DNA from: Hemibagrus wyckioides
Lineage: Eukaryota > Chordata > Actinopteri > Siluriformes > Bagridae
Direction: 5' to 3'
Assembly (NCBI RefSeq): GCF_019097595.1
Contig: NC_080735.1
Location: 15,105,917 to 15,169,916, forward strand
DNA: 64,000 nt
The position numbers and the translations under genes were made by a program. A model generated the notes under the pieces. It did not search any database. It was not told the origin of the DNA and was given only the letters and a program-made list of their open reading frames with translations. Below, piece after piece: positions 11,111-23,789 of this stretch (within the stretch, counting starts at the first letter, position 1; the number at the start of each line of letters is the position of its first letter).

Positions 11111-13510
11111 ACAGGTATCAGAGCAACAATGCTGACACAGAGACTGAACTCTTTGTCCATTCTCTCTTTCGAAAGAAAATTGATTGATGGTGTTAACATT
11201 GCTTAAAATGACATACAGGCTGATGCTCTGATTACATGGTGGTTTGTATTCAAGCAGGTATAGTTGTGTTGCCTATTTTGATAACAGATGCATTTTAGAC
11301 TAGGCCCACCCAATTGTCTCTGGGCCCAGCCACATTGTGATTCCTGGGTGCGCTAGTGGGCAGAATGTTTTTTTTATGATGTGGTTCATGTATGTCCAGA
11401 GCTAAAACTGCTGTTCGTGGCTGCACCTACACCCAGGTAAAACTTAATTTGTGGCTTAAAAAAGACTACTGTGTGCACAGTCCTCAAGTTAAAGTGGACT
11501 AGTACAGCCCTGTTAATGCAACTACTATTACCGTGCTGTTCGCGAATGCCCCACCACGCCCTCCACTTATTAGTGCTGTTATTTAGTGGAGCTTTGCCGT
11601 AAGTTCCTTGCATTATTATTAGTAATTTAAACGTCACATTTGAATTTGGTTTACCAATCAAATGCTTATTTATTCTATATTTAACTTTTGAACCACCTGC
11701 ATGTAGGCCTATCAGGAGATTGCTGCACCTTATTAAGATGTTCTTCAGTCTTCACTTCATTCTAGTCTAATCTGGAAATGATCACACATGAAGAGCTCTT
11801 CGATAAGTAAAAATGTCGTCTATTTTGAAAATGTGAGAGTGGGGCTCAAACGCAGAAAAAGATTAAACTCGAAACAGCAGAGGTAACATGTTACTCAGTA
11901 AAATACCAAAGCTATCAGTTTATTTTACTAAAGCTGATGATGGAGTGGAAGTTGACAAACAGCAACAGGGCCGGGGCTGGACACATGATGAAACACGTAA
12001 AAACAGGAAAAAAACACAGCGTCATCATCATCCCCAACAATTTTAGGTTAGTTTGATTATTAACTTGATGCATGTGTATTGCTTTTGTGTTTGAACAAAC
12101 GCTGTATACTCGCTTAAGGGGTGGGCGGTGGGCAAGAGCCCGTTTGAAATATTCTTTTGTGTCATTATGATGCAAGCTTAAGCACTGTGGTTTAAATACA
12201 AATGATTTTAAACAGTTCCAGCTCATTAAGCAGCGGGGAAGAATTCAGTTTGGTAAATGTGCGTGTTGAGACGATACACACACACACCTCAGTTAAAGCA
12301 GCTGCCCGCACAACGCCTGACTAAACTTGAGTTCTTGTTTGCACTTTGTGCTTGAACTTTCAAATACACATAGTCATGGGTAAAAATACTCATCTTTCCG
12401 AGTATCCTCGTAAACACAGTCGTTTGTGCCTTAAATGAGCGGTAATAGTTAAAGATGTGAAAATGTGTATTATAATTAGTATATGAGATCCTGAGGTTTT
12501 AAAGCGACATCAGCCTAATAGAGCTACTGTTGCCCTGTGTGTCAAAAATGTTAATCAAACATCAGAAATGAAATCACTCACCGTCCTTGACCAAATAACT
12601 TTTGTAAACTAAGTAAAGACTTTGATGTCCCTGGAAAGTGACATTTTTTTCGATCCCTGGACTTTAGTGACATTATCAAGAACAAGAGCAGGAAAAAAAC
12701 ATTTTAAGGTAAGCAATTGTCTTCATTGTATATTATAACTGAATTGGCCACTGTTATTCTGAATGCTAGAAATACATTTTTTGTCCCATCTTTACTTTAT
12801 TAGTGTAAAACAAGTTCATCAGTGTTAGAACGATGCACATTTTTCCCCTCAGTAGTTGGGGGTGGGGGTGTCGGGCCTACAGTAACTCATAGCCCCTGGG
12901 CCCAATGAGGTCTTAATGCAGCCCTGCTAATAGTAATACTAGTCATAATATTAAACATCATCATCAATGATGTCTTTATATAGCTGTGGCGGAGCAGTAA
13001 AGGTGGAGCGAAAAGTGAAACCAAAATAAACGTCATCACGGCCAGCGAATAGGAACGGGAATCAGCTGAGCGCAAACTCACGCAGGTGTATTGCTGGAGT
13101 GAACGCCGGAGGGTCACCGAGAGCGCAAAGTCGCGTGTTTGTCTCAGGAGTAAATTGGGAAGTGCGGTTTACCAGGATGCCTTCTTTCCTTGATGAAAAT
13201 CCACCCAATCCGCTGTTTGAAACTCTGTCGATGGTTTTGTTTTGCTTTTGTTTAATTGTGATAGATGTATAATTTATAGTTTCTTACTTGTGAAAAATAC
13301 ATGCAAACCTTAATCAGAAATTTTCTTTCTATTTGCACTTATTTTCTGACATATCTATTGTTATTGTTATTATTATTATTATTATGTTATATGTAATAGG
13401 TGGCGTTTGACGGCAATATAGGTTAATTATTTAATTATTTTGACAGGTTAACCCCGTCTGGCGCCCAAGCTAGCATTATTTTAGTTAAAATGTTCACTTG
13501 GGTGTTCACT
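11111..13510. other. Intergenic stretch with no recognisable gene
   Basis: Both strands were read. Only short ORFs without family resemblance are present. A GC-richer patch at about 11280-11360 and another at 12840-12930 (runs of 'ggggtg' and 'gggcccaat') may be ends of an unidentified repeat. No terminal inverted repeats or target duplication could be shown. Confidence 0.5.
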
Positions 13511-13512
13511 TG

Positions 13513-13514
<2 letters not shown>

Positions 13515-13606
<92 letters not shown>
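13515..13606. repeat. (TA)n-(TC)n compound microsatellite
   Basis: About 59 bp of TA followed by about 33 bp of TC. It sits at the left border of the LINE-rich tandem units and reads through as a spurious ORF of alternating Tyr/Ile and Ser/Leu. Confidence 0.95.
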
Positions 13607-13607
<1 letters not shown>

Positions 13608-13671
13608 GCATACATTCAACTCCCGAACTCCCAGTGTCCCAGTGTTCTGAGTTTCCAGTGTGCTTAAAAAA

Positions 13672-14955
13672 TGCTTAAAAATGCTTTACTCCCCTTCAAG
13701 AGCCTGATCTAATTTCACTAATTCCACATTTTTCCTTAAACAGATATTGCCAGTAGCTACCGCACCCCTTCTAAAAATGATAAATTCTATAGCACTGGCT
13801 ATGTGCCTAAGTCTTTTAAGCTAGCAGTTATCAAACCCCTGATTAAAAAAACGGACCTCGACCCCTGTCAGCTATTCAACTATAGGCCAATATCAAACAT
13901 GCCCTTTATCTCCAAGATCCTAGAAAAGGCAGTTATGTTTTCACTTACATAGGAAGAAAATTCATGAAATGTATCAGTCAGGATTTAGACCTCACCATAG
14001 CACAGAGACAGCACTGGTTAAAGTGGTCAATGACCTGTTACTGGCTTTTTATCAGGGTTGTGTCTCATTACTGGTGTTACTCAAACTTAGTGTAGCGTTT
14101 GACACCACTGACCACACTATTCTACTTGATAGGCTAGAACATGTTGGTGTTAAAGGAACAGCCCTCTCCTGGCTCAGGTCTTATTTGACTGATCGTTATC
14201 AGTTTATAGATCTAGATGGTGACTTCTTTATGCATACCAAGGGGAAGTGGTGGCTCACACAGGTAAGGCTCTGGGTGACTGATCAAATGGTTGGGGGTTC
14301 GAGCCCCAGTACTGCCAAGCTAGTGCTGTTGGGTCCCTTAACCCTCCCTGCTCCAGGGGTGCCATATCACGGCTGACTCTGCTCTCTGACCCCAGCTTCC
14401 TATTTTAGGGGCAGTGGTGGCTCAAGTGGTTAAGGCTCTGGGTCGTTGACCGGAGGATCAGGGGTTCAAGCCCCAGCACCACCAAGTTGCCACTGTTGGG
14501 CCCTTGAGCAAGGCCCTTAACCCTCTCTGCTCCAGGGGTGCCGTATCATGGCTGACCCTGCGCTCTGACCCCAACCTCCAAGGATGGGATATGCGAAGAA
14601 AGAATTTCACTGTGCTGTAATGTATATGTGACAAATAAAGGCTGTTTCATTTCATTTTCATTTTCGTTATGTTCGGTGTTCCACAAAGTTCTGTCTTAGG
14701 CCTATTGCCCTTGGTGCAATTATTTGTAAAAATGGTATTATCTTCCACTGTTATGCCGATGACACACAGCGATATGTTTCAGCTAAGTCAGATGAGAGAC
14801 ACCAGCTTATTAAGATTGAAGAATGTGTAAAGGACATTGGACAGTGGATGCTTACTAACTTCCTCCTGCTTAACTCTGACAAGACATAGATGCTTGTACT
14901 AGGACCACATGCAGCTAGAAGTAAGCTTTCTGATTACAGAGTAACTGAGGATGGT
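13672..14955 (+). mobile_element. LINE family 1, copy 1 (reverse transcriptase, interrupted)
   Basis: Non-LTR retrotransposon reverse-transcriptase fragments: '[18 protein letters not shown]', 'VGVKGTALSWLRSYLTDRY' and, after an interruption, the 'CYADD' region. The frame is broken by a deletion before the first motif, a SINE dimer at 14251-14663 and further shifts. The 3' part switches abruptly to a Tc1 end at about 14985. Copies at 17590, 21590 and 61800 share the same start. The exact clade (L2/CR1-like) is not settled here. Confidence 0.8.
14251..14663 (+). mobile_element. tRNA-derived SINE dimer inserted in LINE copy 1
   Basis: Two related units in tandem (about 14251-14406 and 14407-14663). 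Each starts with a tRNA-like head ('gtggctcaagtggttaaggc', B-box-like 'ggttcaagccc') followed by a 'cccttgagcaaggcccttaaccctc' core. The second ends with an 'acaaataaaggctgtttcatttcattttc' type tail. The uninterrupted site is visible in the paralogues at about 18576 and 22595, which lack the insertion. No clear target duplication. Confidence 0.8.
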
Positions 14956-14984
14956 CTTTCTGTTTCATCTTGGTGTGATTCTTT

Positions 14985-15405
14985 TTTTCAGATCCTCAGA
15001 GAGTTCTTTGCTATGAGGTGCAATGTTGAACTTCCAGTGACCAGTATGAGAGAGTGTGAGAGCGATAACACCAAATTTAACATACCTGCTCCCCATTCAC
15101 ACCTGAGACCTTGTAACACTAACAAGTCACATGACACCAGGGAGGGTAAATGGCTAATAAGGCCTAATTTGGACATTTCCACTTAGGGGTGTACTCACTT
15201 TTGTTGCCAACGGTTTAGACATTAATGGCTGTGTGTTGAGTTATTTTGAGGGGAGAGCAAATTTACACTGTTATACAGGCTGTACACTCACTATTTTACA
15301 TTGTAGCAGAGTGTCATTTCTTCAGTGTTGTCACATGAAAAGATATAATAAAATATTTACAAAAATGTGAGGGGTGTACTGACTTTTGTGAGATACTGTA
15401 AATCA
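14985..15405. mobile_element. Tc1/mariner end fragment in unit 1
   Basis: Non-coding end of a Tc1-like element. It contains the outer sequence 'gaggggtgtactgacttttgtgagatactgta' in part, with an inner related copy 'ggggtgtactcacttttgttgcca'. The same fragment occurs at 18897-19315, inserted at the same point of the LINE copy, so it was duplicated with the unit. Confidence 0.6.
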
Positions 15406-15431
15406 AATAATTTGTGTGCACAAACACTTAC

Positions 15432-15660
15432 CTTTCACAACACCCTCTCAACCTATCTGTCTTCTTGTGAATTCGGCTGTAAACAGTTCTTCAGAAACAG
15501 CGCAAATTGCTTTGATTATAGTGATCTTTGCATGCCTTTGCATGCCTTTGTCCATATTAGGTTTTTCTTGGCATGTCTTACGATACTTGTACTTTCTGCG
15601 TGAGAACACTTGCTGAATGAAATGTCTCTGCCCTCATGCTCCCCTTCCCCCTCCACACCA
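15432..15660 (-). pseudogene. SNTX-galectin 5' exon/promoter remnant 1
   Basis: Minus-strand homologue of the gene A 5' UTR exon. It keeps the donor (...GTGAAAG then GTAAG at 15427-15431) and the upstream 'cacatttcac' and 'gtctctgc' blocks of the gene A promoter. The segment holding the gene A TATA box is deleted. No SNTX coding exon follows on the minus strand; LINE sequence takes its place. Confidence 0.7.
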
Positions 15661-15669
15661 AACACATTT

Positions 15670-16215
15670 CACAAAAAATCTTATCCATACTGCATTGGCT
15701 CGCAGCCAAATTTCGCATTGATTCTAAAATACTTTTACTAACCTATAAAACACCAAATGGTCTCACGCCGCAGTACCTGAGTGATCTTTTGGTTATTTAT
15801 GATCTGCAATGCCTACATCGATCAAGGATACAGCAGGGGGCAGAGCTTTTTCTTACAAAGCCACAATTCCACAGTTATGGAACAGCCTTTCATTTAGTGT
15901 TCGGGATTCAGACACAGTCTCAATGTTTAAGTCTAGTCTAAAGACACATTTGTTAAGTCAAGCTTTTAATATATAGTTTTTTTTAGGTAAAGGAGCAGAT
16001 ATATATTCAACTCCCAAACTCCCAGTGTTCTGAGTTTCCAGTGTGACCACTGGCTCTACCCCTAGTCGGAGTCTCATCATTTGCTGGTGCTCACTGATGC
16101 TGTGGATGGGAGTTTTTCTCTGCCACCATCGCCCCAGGCTTGCTTATTAGGGATAAAATAGGGATAAAATAGTAACTTTAATTTAAACTTATATATAACT
16201 TATAACTTATGTAAC
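15670..16215 (+). mobile_element. LINE family 1, 3' end fragment
   Basis: C-terminal coding remnant ('ILHWLAAKFRIDSKILLLTYKT') and 3' tail of the same LINE. It is separated from its 5' part by the Tc1 end and promoter remnant, and is frameshifted. Confidence 0.75.
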
Positions 16216-16276
16216 TTCTCTACTTTGAGCAGAATCTAACAAAAATTGTCAGTGGATTTGGGGAAGATGCGAATCC

Positions 16277-17262
16277 TCAGATAGTGGCAGGATTGGTGAC
16301 GGTGACTTTCAGATTAATATCATCCACCTGTTTAAAAAAAAGAAATCATCTCTTAATATTCCTGTTTGTTATGAGGTACATCTAAAATATAATATATGAT
16401 ATATTTTGTAAATTGAGACTGTCTTTTAATAAGGGTTTCATTTCCAGTAGTATGTCCTACAGATGTGTTTACCAAAATATTGACCTACTTCAGTAATGGC
16501 AAAAGTGTTCATGAAGACATCTCCCTTAATGTGAAGTGTAGTCACTGTATTCACTGGTATATGATGCTTAAACTTGCAGTATTTGAGGACATTCATGATC
16601 ACCTGAACAAAAAAAGTATAAGCTTATGTAATCCAAATGCTTAAAGTCTTTAACCCCTTCATTTATTTTATCAGTAACATCACACCTTATAGAATTCTGG
16701 TTTAATAACCATGATGTTATCAAAAGCTGCTCCTTCGTTAAAAGGGCCTCTTGGTGCCCTCTCTTCATTGCCCCATATCTCTTTCTCACGGCTGTTAAGG
16801 ACCACAGAGTCCTTGGCTCTTTTGAGATTGAGAGCAATATCATGAAGGTACCTTGGCCCAGTCTGCAAATTTATTTCAAAGCAGAAAGAAATCATTTTTA
16901 ATATTTAATTTACTGTAACTGTAACAGATAGTGAGAAATTTCAAGCTATTCTATTCTATTCAATATTGCCTTTCATTCAAACTGTCTTGAAATGAATATG
17001 CATTTAGCATACCATTCACAATCTGATGGAACAACCACTTGGAAGAACAAAGCCACATCAGGTCTCAAGCCTCCAGGGACTGATCCTAAAAATGGATTGC
17101 TCTGTTGTGTTTAAGCATCATTCATGTTATAATGATAAAAATCTATTCATATGGTTATAGTATCATAAAAATTCAATCTATTGGTTTGCTCATTCATTCT
17201 GAAATTGATTCTGAAATGAAGATGTTACTCACAGGGTTACAGACTGGATGTGGCACATCAGA
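16277..17262 (-). pseudogene. Gene B remnant 1: galectin exons without an SNTX body
   Basis: Minus-strand exons L2 17233-17262, G1 17013-17101, G2 16686-16881, G3 16489-16602 and terminal exon 16277-16327, each the same length as in genes A and C and individually open. The G2 acceptor is changed from CAG to CTG (at 16882), so normal joining of G1 to G2 is not expected. Upstream of L2 the frame stays open through a 102-nt stretch (17233-17334) bounded by AG, possibly an alternative longer linker exon. L1 and the SNTX exons are missing; LINE DNA begins at about 17590. The CRD differs: HFNPR is replaced by NLKR, yet V-L-N-S and 'IWGNEER' are classical galectin. Scored as a pseudogene because of the acceptor and missing 5' half. 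Confidence 0.75.
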
Positions 17263-17589
17263 CTGGATGTCAGAAAGCTTTGTGCGTGAGATGCCAGTGT
17301 TCAGTTCCTTACCAAAAGTAGATGTGCTCCAGTTCTGGAGAGAGAGCATATGTATACGAATTCAAACTCATGTATGAATAATACTAATGAAACTTGCTTG
17401 TTTCTCATTTATGACAAACGAAAGTGCTGCAAACTTGATGTTAGATTACAAAGCAAAAACAATTACATCAAAACTACAATGAGAACTAAAGGTAATCAAG
17501 GCAAGGGGATTGCAAAAACTGCTAGATTTGAGCGAGAAGTCATTCATATAAAGTTAACTCGACCTAAAACAGTGCACAGAGCAGGACAT

Positions 17590-18890
17590 CTAAAATGAAA
17601 AAAGGCAGACTCACACAAGCATTAAACAATCAGCTAGGAAACTAGAACATAAATGGCATCAAACTAAATTGGCAGTATTTCAGTTAGCATGGAAGGAAAG
17701 CCTTCTGAGCTACAAAACTTCTCTTAGTACCGCTAGATCAGCACATCTCTCTGCCCTGATCGAAGATAAAAAAAAAAAAATCCTAGATTTTCATTTAGTA
17801 CTGTAGCAAAACCAACTAGGAGTAAAACCAATGTAAAAAAACGCACACCACTTATGTGCAGCAGCAATGACTTCATGATTTTTTTAATGGAAAAACTGAT
17901 AATATCGGGCAAAAAATGTAGACTATTAATTTAAAAGCAATTTATTTGATAGATAATCCTTTAGATTATATAACTATTTCTGATCAGAAAAAAATGCTTA
18001 AAAATGCTTTACTCCCCTTCAAGAGCCTGATCTAATTTCACTAATTCCACATTTTTCCTTAAACAGATATTGCCAGTAGCTACCGCACCCCTTCTAAAAA
18101 TGATAAATTCTATCGCACTGGCTATGTGCCTAAGTCTTTTAAGCTAGCAGTTATCAAACCCCTGATCAAAAAAACGGACCTCGACCCCTGTCAGCTATTC
18201 AACTATAGGCCAATATCAAACATGCCCTTTATCTCCAAGATCCTAGAAAAGGCTGTAGCACAGCAGTTATGTTTACACTTACATAGGAAGAAAATTCATG
18301 AAATGTATCAGTCAGGATTTAGACATCACCATAGCACAGAGACAGCACTGGTTAAAGTGGTCAATGACTTGTTACTGGCTTTTTATCAGGGTTGTGTCTC
18401 ATTACTGGTGTTACTCAAACTTAGTGTAGCGTTTGACACCACTGACCACACTATTCTACTTGATAGGCTAGAACATGTTGGTGTTAAAGGAACAGCCCTC
18501 TCCTGGCTCAGGTCTTATTTGACTGATCGTTATCAGTTTGTAGATCTAGATGGTGACTTCTCTATGCATACCAAGGTTATGTTCGGTGTTCCACAAAGTT
18601 CTGTCTTAGGCCCATTGCCCTTGGTGCAATTATTTGTAAAAATGGTATTAGTTTCCACTGTTATGCTGATGACACACAGCGATATGTTTCAGCTAAGTCA
18701 GATGAGAGACACCAGCTTATTAAGATTGAAGAATGTGTAAAGGACATTGGACAGTGGATGCTTACTAACTTCCTCCTGCTTAACTCTGACAAGACATAGA
18801 TGCTTGTACTAGGACCACATGCAGCTAGAAGTAAGCTTTCTGATTACAGAGTAACTGAGGATGGTCTTTCTGTTTCATCTTGGTGTGATT
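17590..18890 (+). mobile_element. LINE family 1, copy 2
   Basis: Longest uninterrupted reverse-transcriptase segment of the family (204 residues at 18126-18740): '[19 protein letters not shown]', '[18 protein letters not shown]', 'FGVPQSSVLGP'. A frame change just before the YADD box and a stop after 'LLLNSDKT' kill the ORF. The upstream part (17590-17930) is the region before the RT. It is truncated on the right by the same Tc1 end as copy 1. Confidence 0.85.
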
Positions 18891-18896
18891 CTTTTT

Positions 18897-19317
18897 TTCA
18901 GATCCTCAGAGAGTTCTTTGCCATGAGGTGCCATGTTGAACTTCCAGTGACCAGTATGAGAGAGTGTGAGAGCGATAACACCAAATTTAACATACCTGCT
19001 CCCCATTCACACCTGAGACCTTGTAACACTAACAAGTCACATGACACCAGGGAGGGTAAATGGCTAATTAGGCCTAATTTGAACATTTCCACTTAGGGGT
19101 GTACTCACTTTTGTTGCCAACGGTTTAGACATTAATGGCTGTGTGTTGAGTTATTTTGAGGGGAGAGCAAATTTACACTGTTATACAGGCTGTACACTCA
19201 CTATTTTACATTGTAGCAGAGTGTCATTTCTTCAGTGTTGTCACATGAAAAGATATAATAAAATATTTACAAAAATGTGAGGGGTGTACTGACTTTTGTG
19301 AGATACTGTAAATCAAA
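18897..19317. mobile_element. Tc1/mariner end fragment in unit 2
   Basis: Near-identical to 14985-15405, at the same position relative to the LINE and the promoter remnant. Evidence of tandem duplication rather than independent insertion. Confidence 0.6.
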
Positions 19318-19341
19318 TAATTTGTGTGCACAAACACTTAC

Positions 19342-19650
19342 CTTTCACAACACCCTCTCAACCTATCTGTCTTCATGTGAATTCGGCTGTAAACAGTTCT
19401 TCAGATACAGCAGAGATCGCTTTGATTACAGTGATCTTTGCATGCCTCTCTTTGATCTTTGCATGATTGCTTTGATTACAGTGATCTTTGATGCCTTTGC
19501 ATGCCTTTGCATGCCTTTGTCCATATTAGGTTTGTCTTGGCATGTGTTATGATACTTGTACTTTCTGCGTGAGAACACTTGCTGAATGAAACGTCTCTGC
19601 CCTCATGCTCCCCTTCCCCCTCCACACCAAACACATTTCACAAAAGACCA
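19342..19650 (-). pseudogene. SNTX-galectin 5' exon/promoter remnant 2
   Basis: Same structure as remnant 1 (donor at 19337-19341, no TATA). Between about 19430 and 19515 a short 'tttgcatgcc' type unit is repeated several times where the gene A TATA segment would lie. In gene order this would be the promoter upstream of remnant B1, but LINE and Tc1 DNA replaces the coding exons between them. Confidence 0.65.
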
Positions 19651-19879
19651 CCGAAGTTTAGTTGTACGTTAAACTAAAATGAAACAGAGCAACTTGCTAA
19701 AGTATGTGTGAAAAAGACATCGTGCAGCCGCAGAAGAAAGATAATTTTCAGGAGCCATCAATCTCGAGCAGTAAGGAGCTGACTATTACCTCATTCACCT
19801 ATTACTCCATCACACTTGCTATTACTATTACTCTGGTGCACACTTTAACATCGCTGTTGAGGATTCTGAACCTAAATTA

Positions 19880-20664
19880 TTTGTTAGAACTATAAAAACT
19901 AGTTCATGCTTTTGTTACTTCTAGTTGGATTATTGTAATGCCTTACTGTCTGGATGTTTCAGTAGGAGCATAAACAATCTCCAGTTAGTCCAGAACACAG
20001 CAGCTAGAGTCCTAACCAGAACCAGAAGATATGAACACATCCCTCCAATCTTATCCATACTGCATTGGCTCCCAGCCAAATTTCACATTGATTCTAAAAT
20101 ACTTTTACTAACCTATAAAACACTAAATGGTCTCAGGCCATAGTACCTGAGTGATCTTTTGGTTATTTATGATCTGCAATGCCTACATCGATCAAAGGGT
20201 GCAGGTTATTTGGTAGTACCTTAAGTAGCAAAGGATACAGCAGGGGACAGAGCTTTTTCTTACAACGCCACAATTCCACAGTTATGGAACAACCTTTCAT
20301 TTAGTGTTCGGGATTCAGACACAGTCTCAATGTTTAAGTCTAGTCTAAAGACACATTTGTTAAGTCAAGCTTTTAATATATAGTTTTTTTAGGTAAAGGA
20401 GCAGATCTAGAAGGTTCATGGGAATAGAGTGTTTGGTATACTGGAATTTTTGGATGCTGTTGCCTTTACCACCCTCACAAGTCGCTCAGGTTTGCTGACT
20501 GTGAAGTGGTTGAATGCTTTATGTCCCAGGAAGCCTTCATGTCTGTTACCTTCTCGCTCTCCCTTTTAGTTATGCTGTCATAGCTAGTCTTGCCAGAGTC
20601 CCTGCCTGTAAGTTTCACATAAACTATATTGTCTCTAAACATCACATGATCACAAGCATACTTA

Positions 20665-20701
<37 letters not shown>

Positions 20702-20825
20702 TCTCTGTCAAGCATACATTCAACTCCCAAACTCCCAGTGTTCTGAGTTTCCAGTGTGACCACTGGCTCTACCCCTAGTCAGAGTCTCCTCATTTACTGG
20801 TGCTCACTGACGCTGTGGATGGGAG
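19880..20825 (+). mobile_element. LINE family 1, 3' end fragment (unit 2)
   Basis: Encodes the C-terminal region ('LDYCNALLSGCFSRSIN', 'NTAARVLTRTRRYEHI'), with a stop after 'LNGLRP', followed by the 3' tail and a (TC)n tract at 20668-20694. Non-functional. Confidence 0.8.
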
Positions 20826-21288
20826 TTAAGGACCACAGAGTCTTTGTCTCTTTTGAGATTGAGAGCAATATCATGAAGGTACCTTGGCCCAGTCTGCAAA
20901 TTTATTTCAAAGCAGAAAGAAATCATTTTTAACATTTAATTTACTGTAACTGTAACACATAGTGAGAGACTTCAAGCTATTCTATTCAATATTGCCTTTC
21001 ATTCAAACTGTCTTGAAATGAATATGCATTTAGCATACCATTCACAATCTGATGGAACAACCACTTGGAAGAACAAAGCCACATCAGGTCTCAAGCCTCC
21101 AGGGACTGATCCTAAAAATGGATTGCTCTGTTGTGTTTAAGCATCATTCATGTTATAATGATAAAAATCTATTCATGTGGTTATAGTATCATAAAAATTC
21201 AATCTATTGGCTTGCTCATTCATTCTGAAATTGACTCTGAAATGAAGATGTTACTCACAGGGTTACAGACTGGATGTGGCACATCAGA
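20826..21288 (-). pseudogene. Gene B remnant 2: truncated galectin exons
   Basis: Duplicate of the 5' part of remnant B1: L2 21259-21288, G1 21039-21127 and only the first ~90 nt of G2 (20826 to about 20921). G2 is cut by LINE tail sequence. The same CTG-for-CAG acceptor change is present, so the mutation predates the unit duplication. Confidence 0.8.
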
Positions 21289-21589
21289 CTGGATGTCAGA
21301 AAGATTTGTGCGTGAGATGCCAGTGTTCAGTTCCTTACCAAAAGTAGATGTGCTCCAGTTCTGGAGAGAGAGCATATGCATACGAATTCAAACTCATGTA
21401 TAAATAATACTAATGAAACTTGCTTGTTTCTCATTTATGACAAACGAAAGTGCTGTAAACTTGATGTTAGATTACAAAGCGAAAACAATTACATCAAAAA
21501 TACAACGAGAACTAAAGGTAATCAAGGCAAGGGGATTGCAAAAACTGCTAGATTTGAGCGAGAAGTCATTCATATAAAGTTAACTCGAC

Positions 21590-23751
21590 CTAAAACAGTG
21601 CACAGAGCAGGACATCTAAAATGAAAAAAGGCAGACTCACACAAGCATTAAAACAATCAGCTAGGAAACTAGAACATAAATGGCATCAAACTAAATTGGC
21701 AGTATTTCAGTTAGCATGGAAGGAAAGCCTTCTGAGCTACAAAACTTCTCTTAGTACCGCTAGATCAGCACATCTCTCTGCCCTGATCGAAGATAAAAAA
21801 AAAAAAAATCCTAGATTTTCATTTAGTACTGTAGCAAAACCAACTAGGAGTAAAACCAATGTAAAAAAACGCACACCACTTATGTGCAGCAGCAATGACT
21901 TCATGATTTTTTTAATGGAAAAACTGATAATATCGGGCAAAAAATGTAGACTATTAATTTAAAAGCAATTTATTTGATAGATAATCCTTTAGATAATATA
22001 ACTATTTCTGATCAGAAAAAAATGCTTAAAAATGCTTTACTCCCCTTCAAGAGCCTGATCTAATTTCACTAATTCCACATTTTTCCTTAAACAGATATTG
22101 CCAGTAGCTACCGCACCCCTTCTAAAAATGATAAATTCTATCGCACTGGCTATGTGCCTAAGTCTTTTAAGCTAGCAGTTATCAAACCCCTGATTAAAAA
22201 AAAACGGACCTCGACCCCTGTCAGCTATTCAACTATAGGCCAATATCAAACATGCCCTTTATCTCCAAGATCCTAGAAAAGGCAGTTATGTTTACACTTA
22301 CATAGGAAGAAAATTCATGAAATGTATCAGTCAGGATTTAGACTTCACCATAGCACAGAGACAGCACTGGTTAAAGTGGTCAATGACCTGTTACTGGCTT
22401 TTTATCAGGGTTGTGTCTCATTACTGGTGTTACTCAAACTTAGTGTAGCGTTTGACACCACTGACCACACTATTCTACTTGATAGGCTAGAACATGTTGG
22501 TGTTAAAGGAACAGCTCTCTCCTGGCTCAGGTCTTATTTGACTGATCGTTATCAGTTTGTAGATCTAGATGGTGACTTCTTTATGCATACCAAGGTTATG
22601 TTCGGTGTTCCACAATGTTCTGTCTTAGGCCCATTGCCCTTGGTGCAATTATTTGTAAAAATGGTATTATCTTCCACTGTTATGCCGATGACACACAGCG
22701 ATATGTTTCAGCTAAGTCAGATGAGAGACACCAGCTTATTAAGATTGAGGAATGTGTAAAGGACATTGGACAGTGGATGCTTACTAACTTCCTCCTGCTT
22801 AACTCTGACAAGACATAGATGCTTGTACTAGGACTACATGCAGCTAGAAGTAAGCTTTCTGAGGATGGTCTTTCTGTTTCATCTTGGCGTGATTATTGAC
22901 TCTGGTCTTTCATTTGAAGCTCACGTTAATAATATCACTAGGGTAGCCTTCTTTCATTTCAGAAATATTGCTAAGCTAAGAAATGTGATGTCACTTCATG
23001 TTGCAGAAAAACTAGTTCATGCTTTTGTTACCCTCTAGGTTGGATTATTGTTATGTCTTAATGTCTGGATTTTCCAGAAGGAGCAAAAACAAGCTCCACT
23101 TGGTCCGGAATGCAACAGCTAGAGTCCTAACTAGAAGCAGTAGATATGAACACATCACTCCTATCTTAGCCACACTACATTGGCTCCCAGTCAAATTTCG
23201 CATTGATTATAAAATACTATTACTAACCTATAAAGCACTAAATGGTCTTGTGCAACAGTACCTGAGCAATTTTTTAGTTATTTATGATCTGCCACACCTA
23301 CTCCAATCAAAGGGTGCAGGTTATTTGGTAGTACCTCAAGTAGCAAATGCTACAGCAGAGGGCAGAGCTTTTTCTCACAAAATCCCACTGTTATGGAACA
23401 GCCTTCTAATTAGTGTTCGGGATTCAGACACAGTCTCAATGTTTAAGTCTAGGCTGAAGACACATTTGTTTAGTCAAGTTTTCATTGTATAATTTTTTTA
23501 GGTAAAGGAGCAGATCTAGAAGGTTCATAGGCATAAATTGTTTGGTCTACTGGGATGTTTGGATGTTGTTGCCTTTACCACCCTTACCACCTTGGTTGGA
23601 TGCTTTATGTCCCCGGAAGCCTTCATATCTGTCACCTTCTGGCTCGCCCTTTTAGTTATGCTGTCATAGCTAGTCTTGCTAGAGTCCCTGCCTGCACTTT
23701 ACACATAATCTATATTGTCTTTAAATATCACATTATCACAAGCATACTTAA

Positions 23752-23789
<38 letters not shown>

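Noticed and set aside
12887..13117. Minus-strand ORF with hydrophobic stretch as a small membrane protein
   Set aside because: No start context, splice or paralogue support, and no recognisable family.
13490..13678. Tyr/Ile-rich ORFs over TA tracts (also near 24500, 33800, 35260)
   Set aside because: Pure translations of (TA)n and (TC)n microsatellites.
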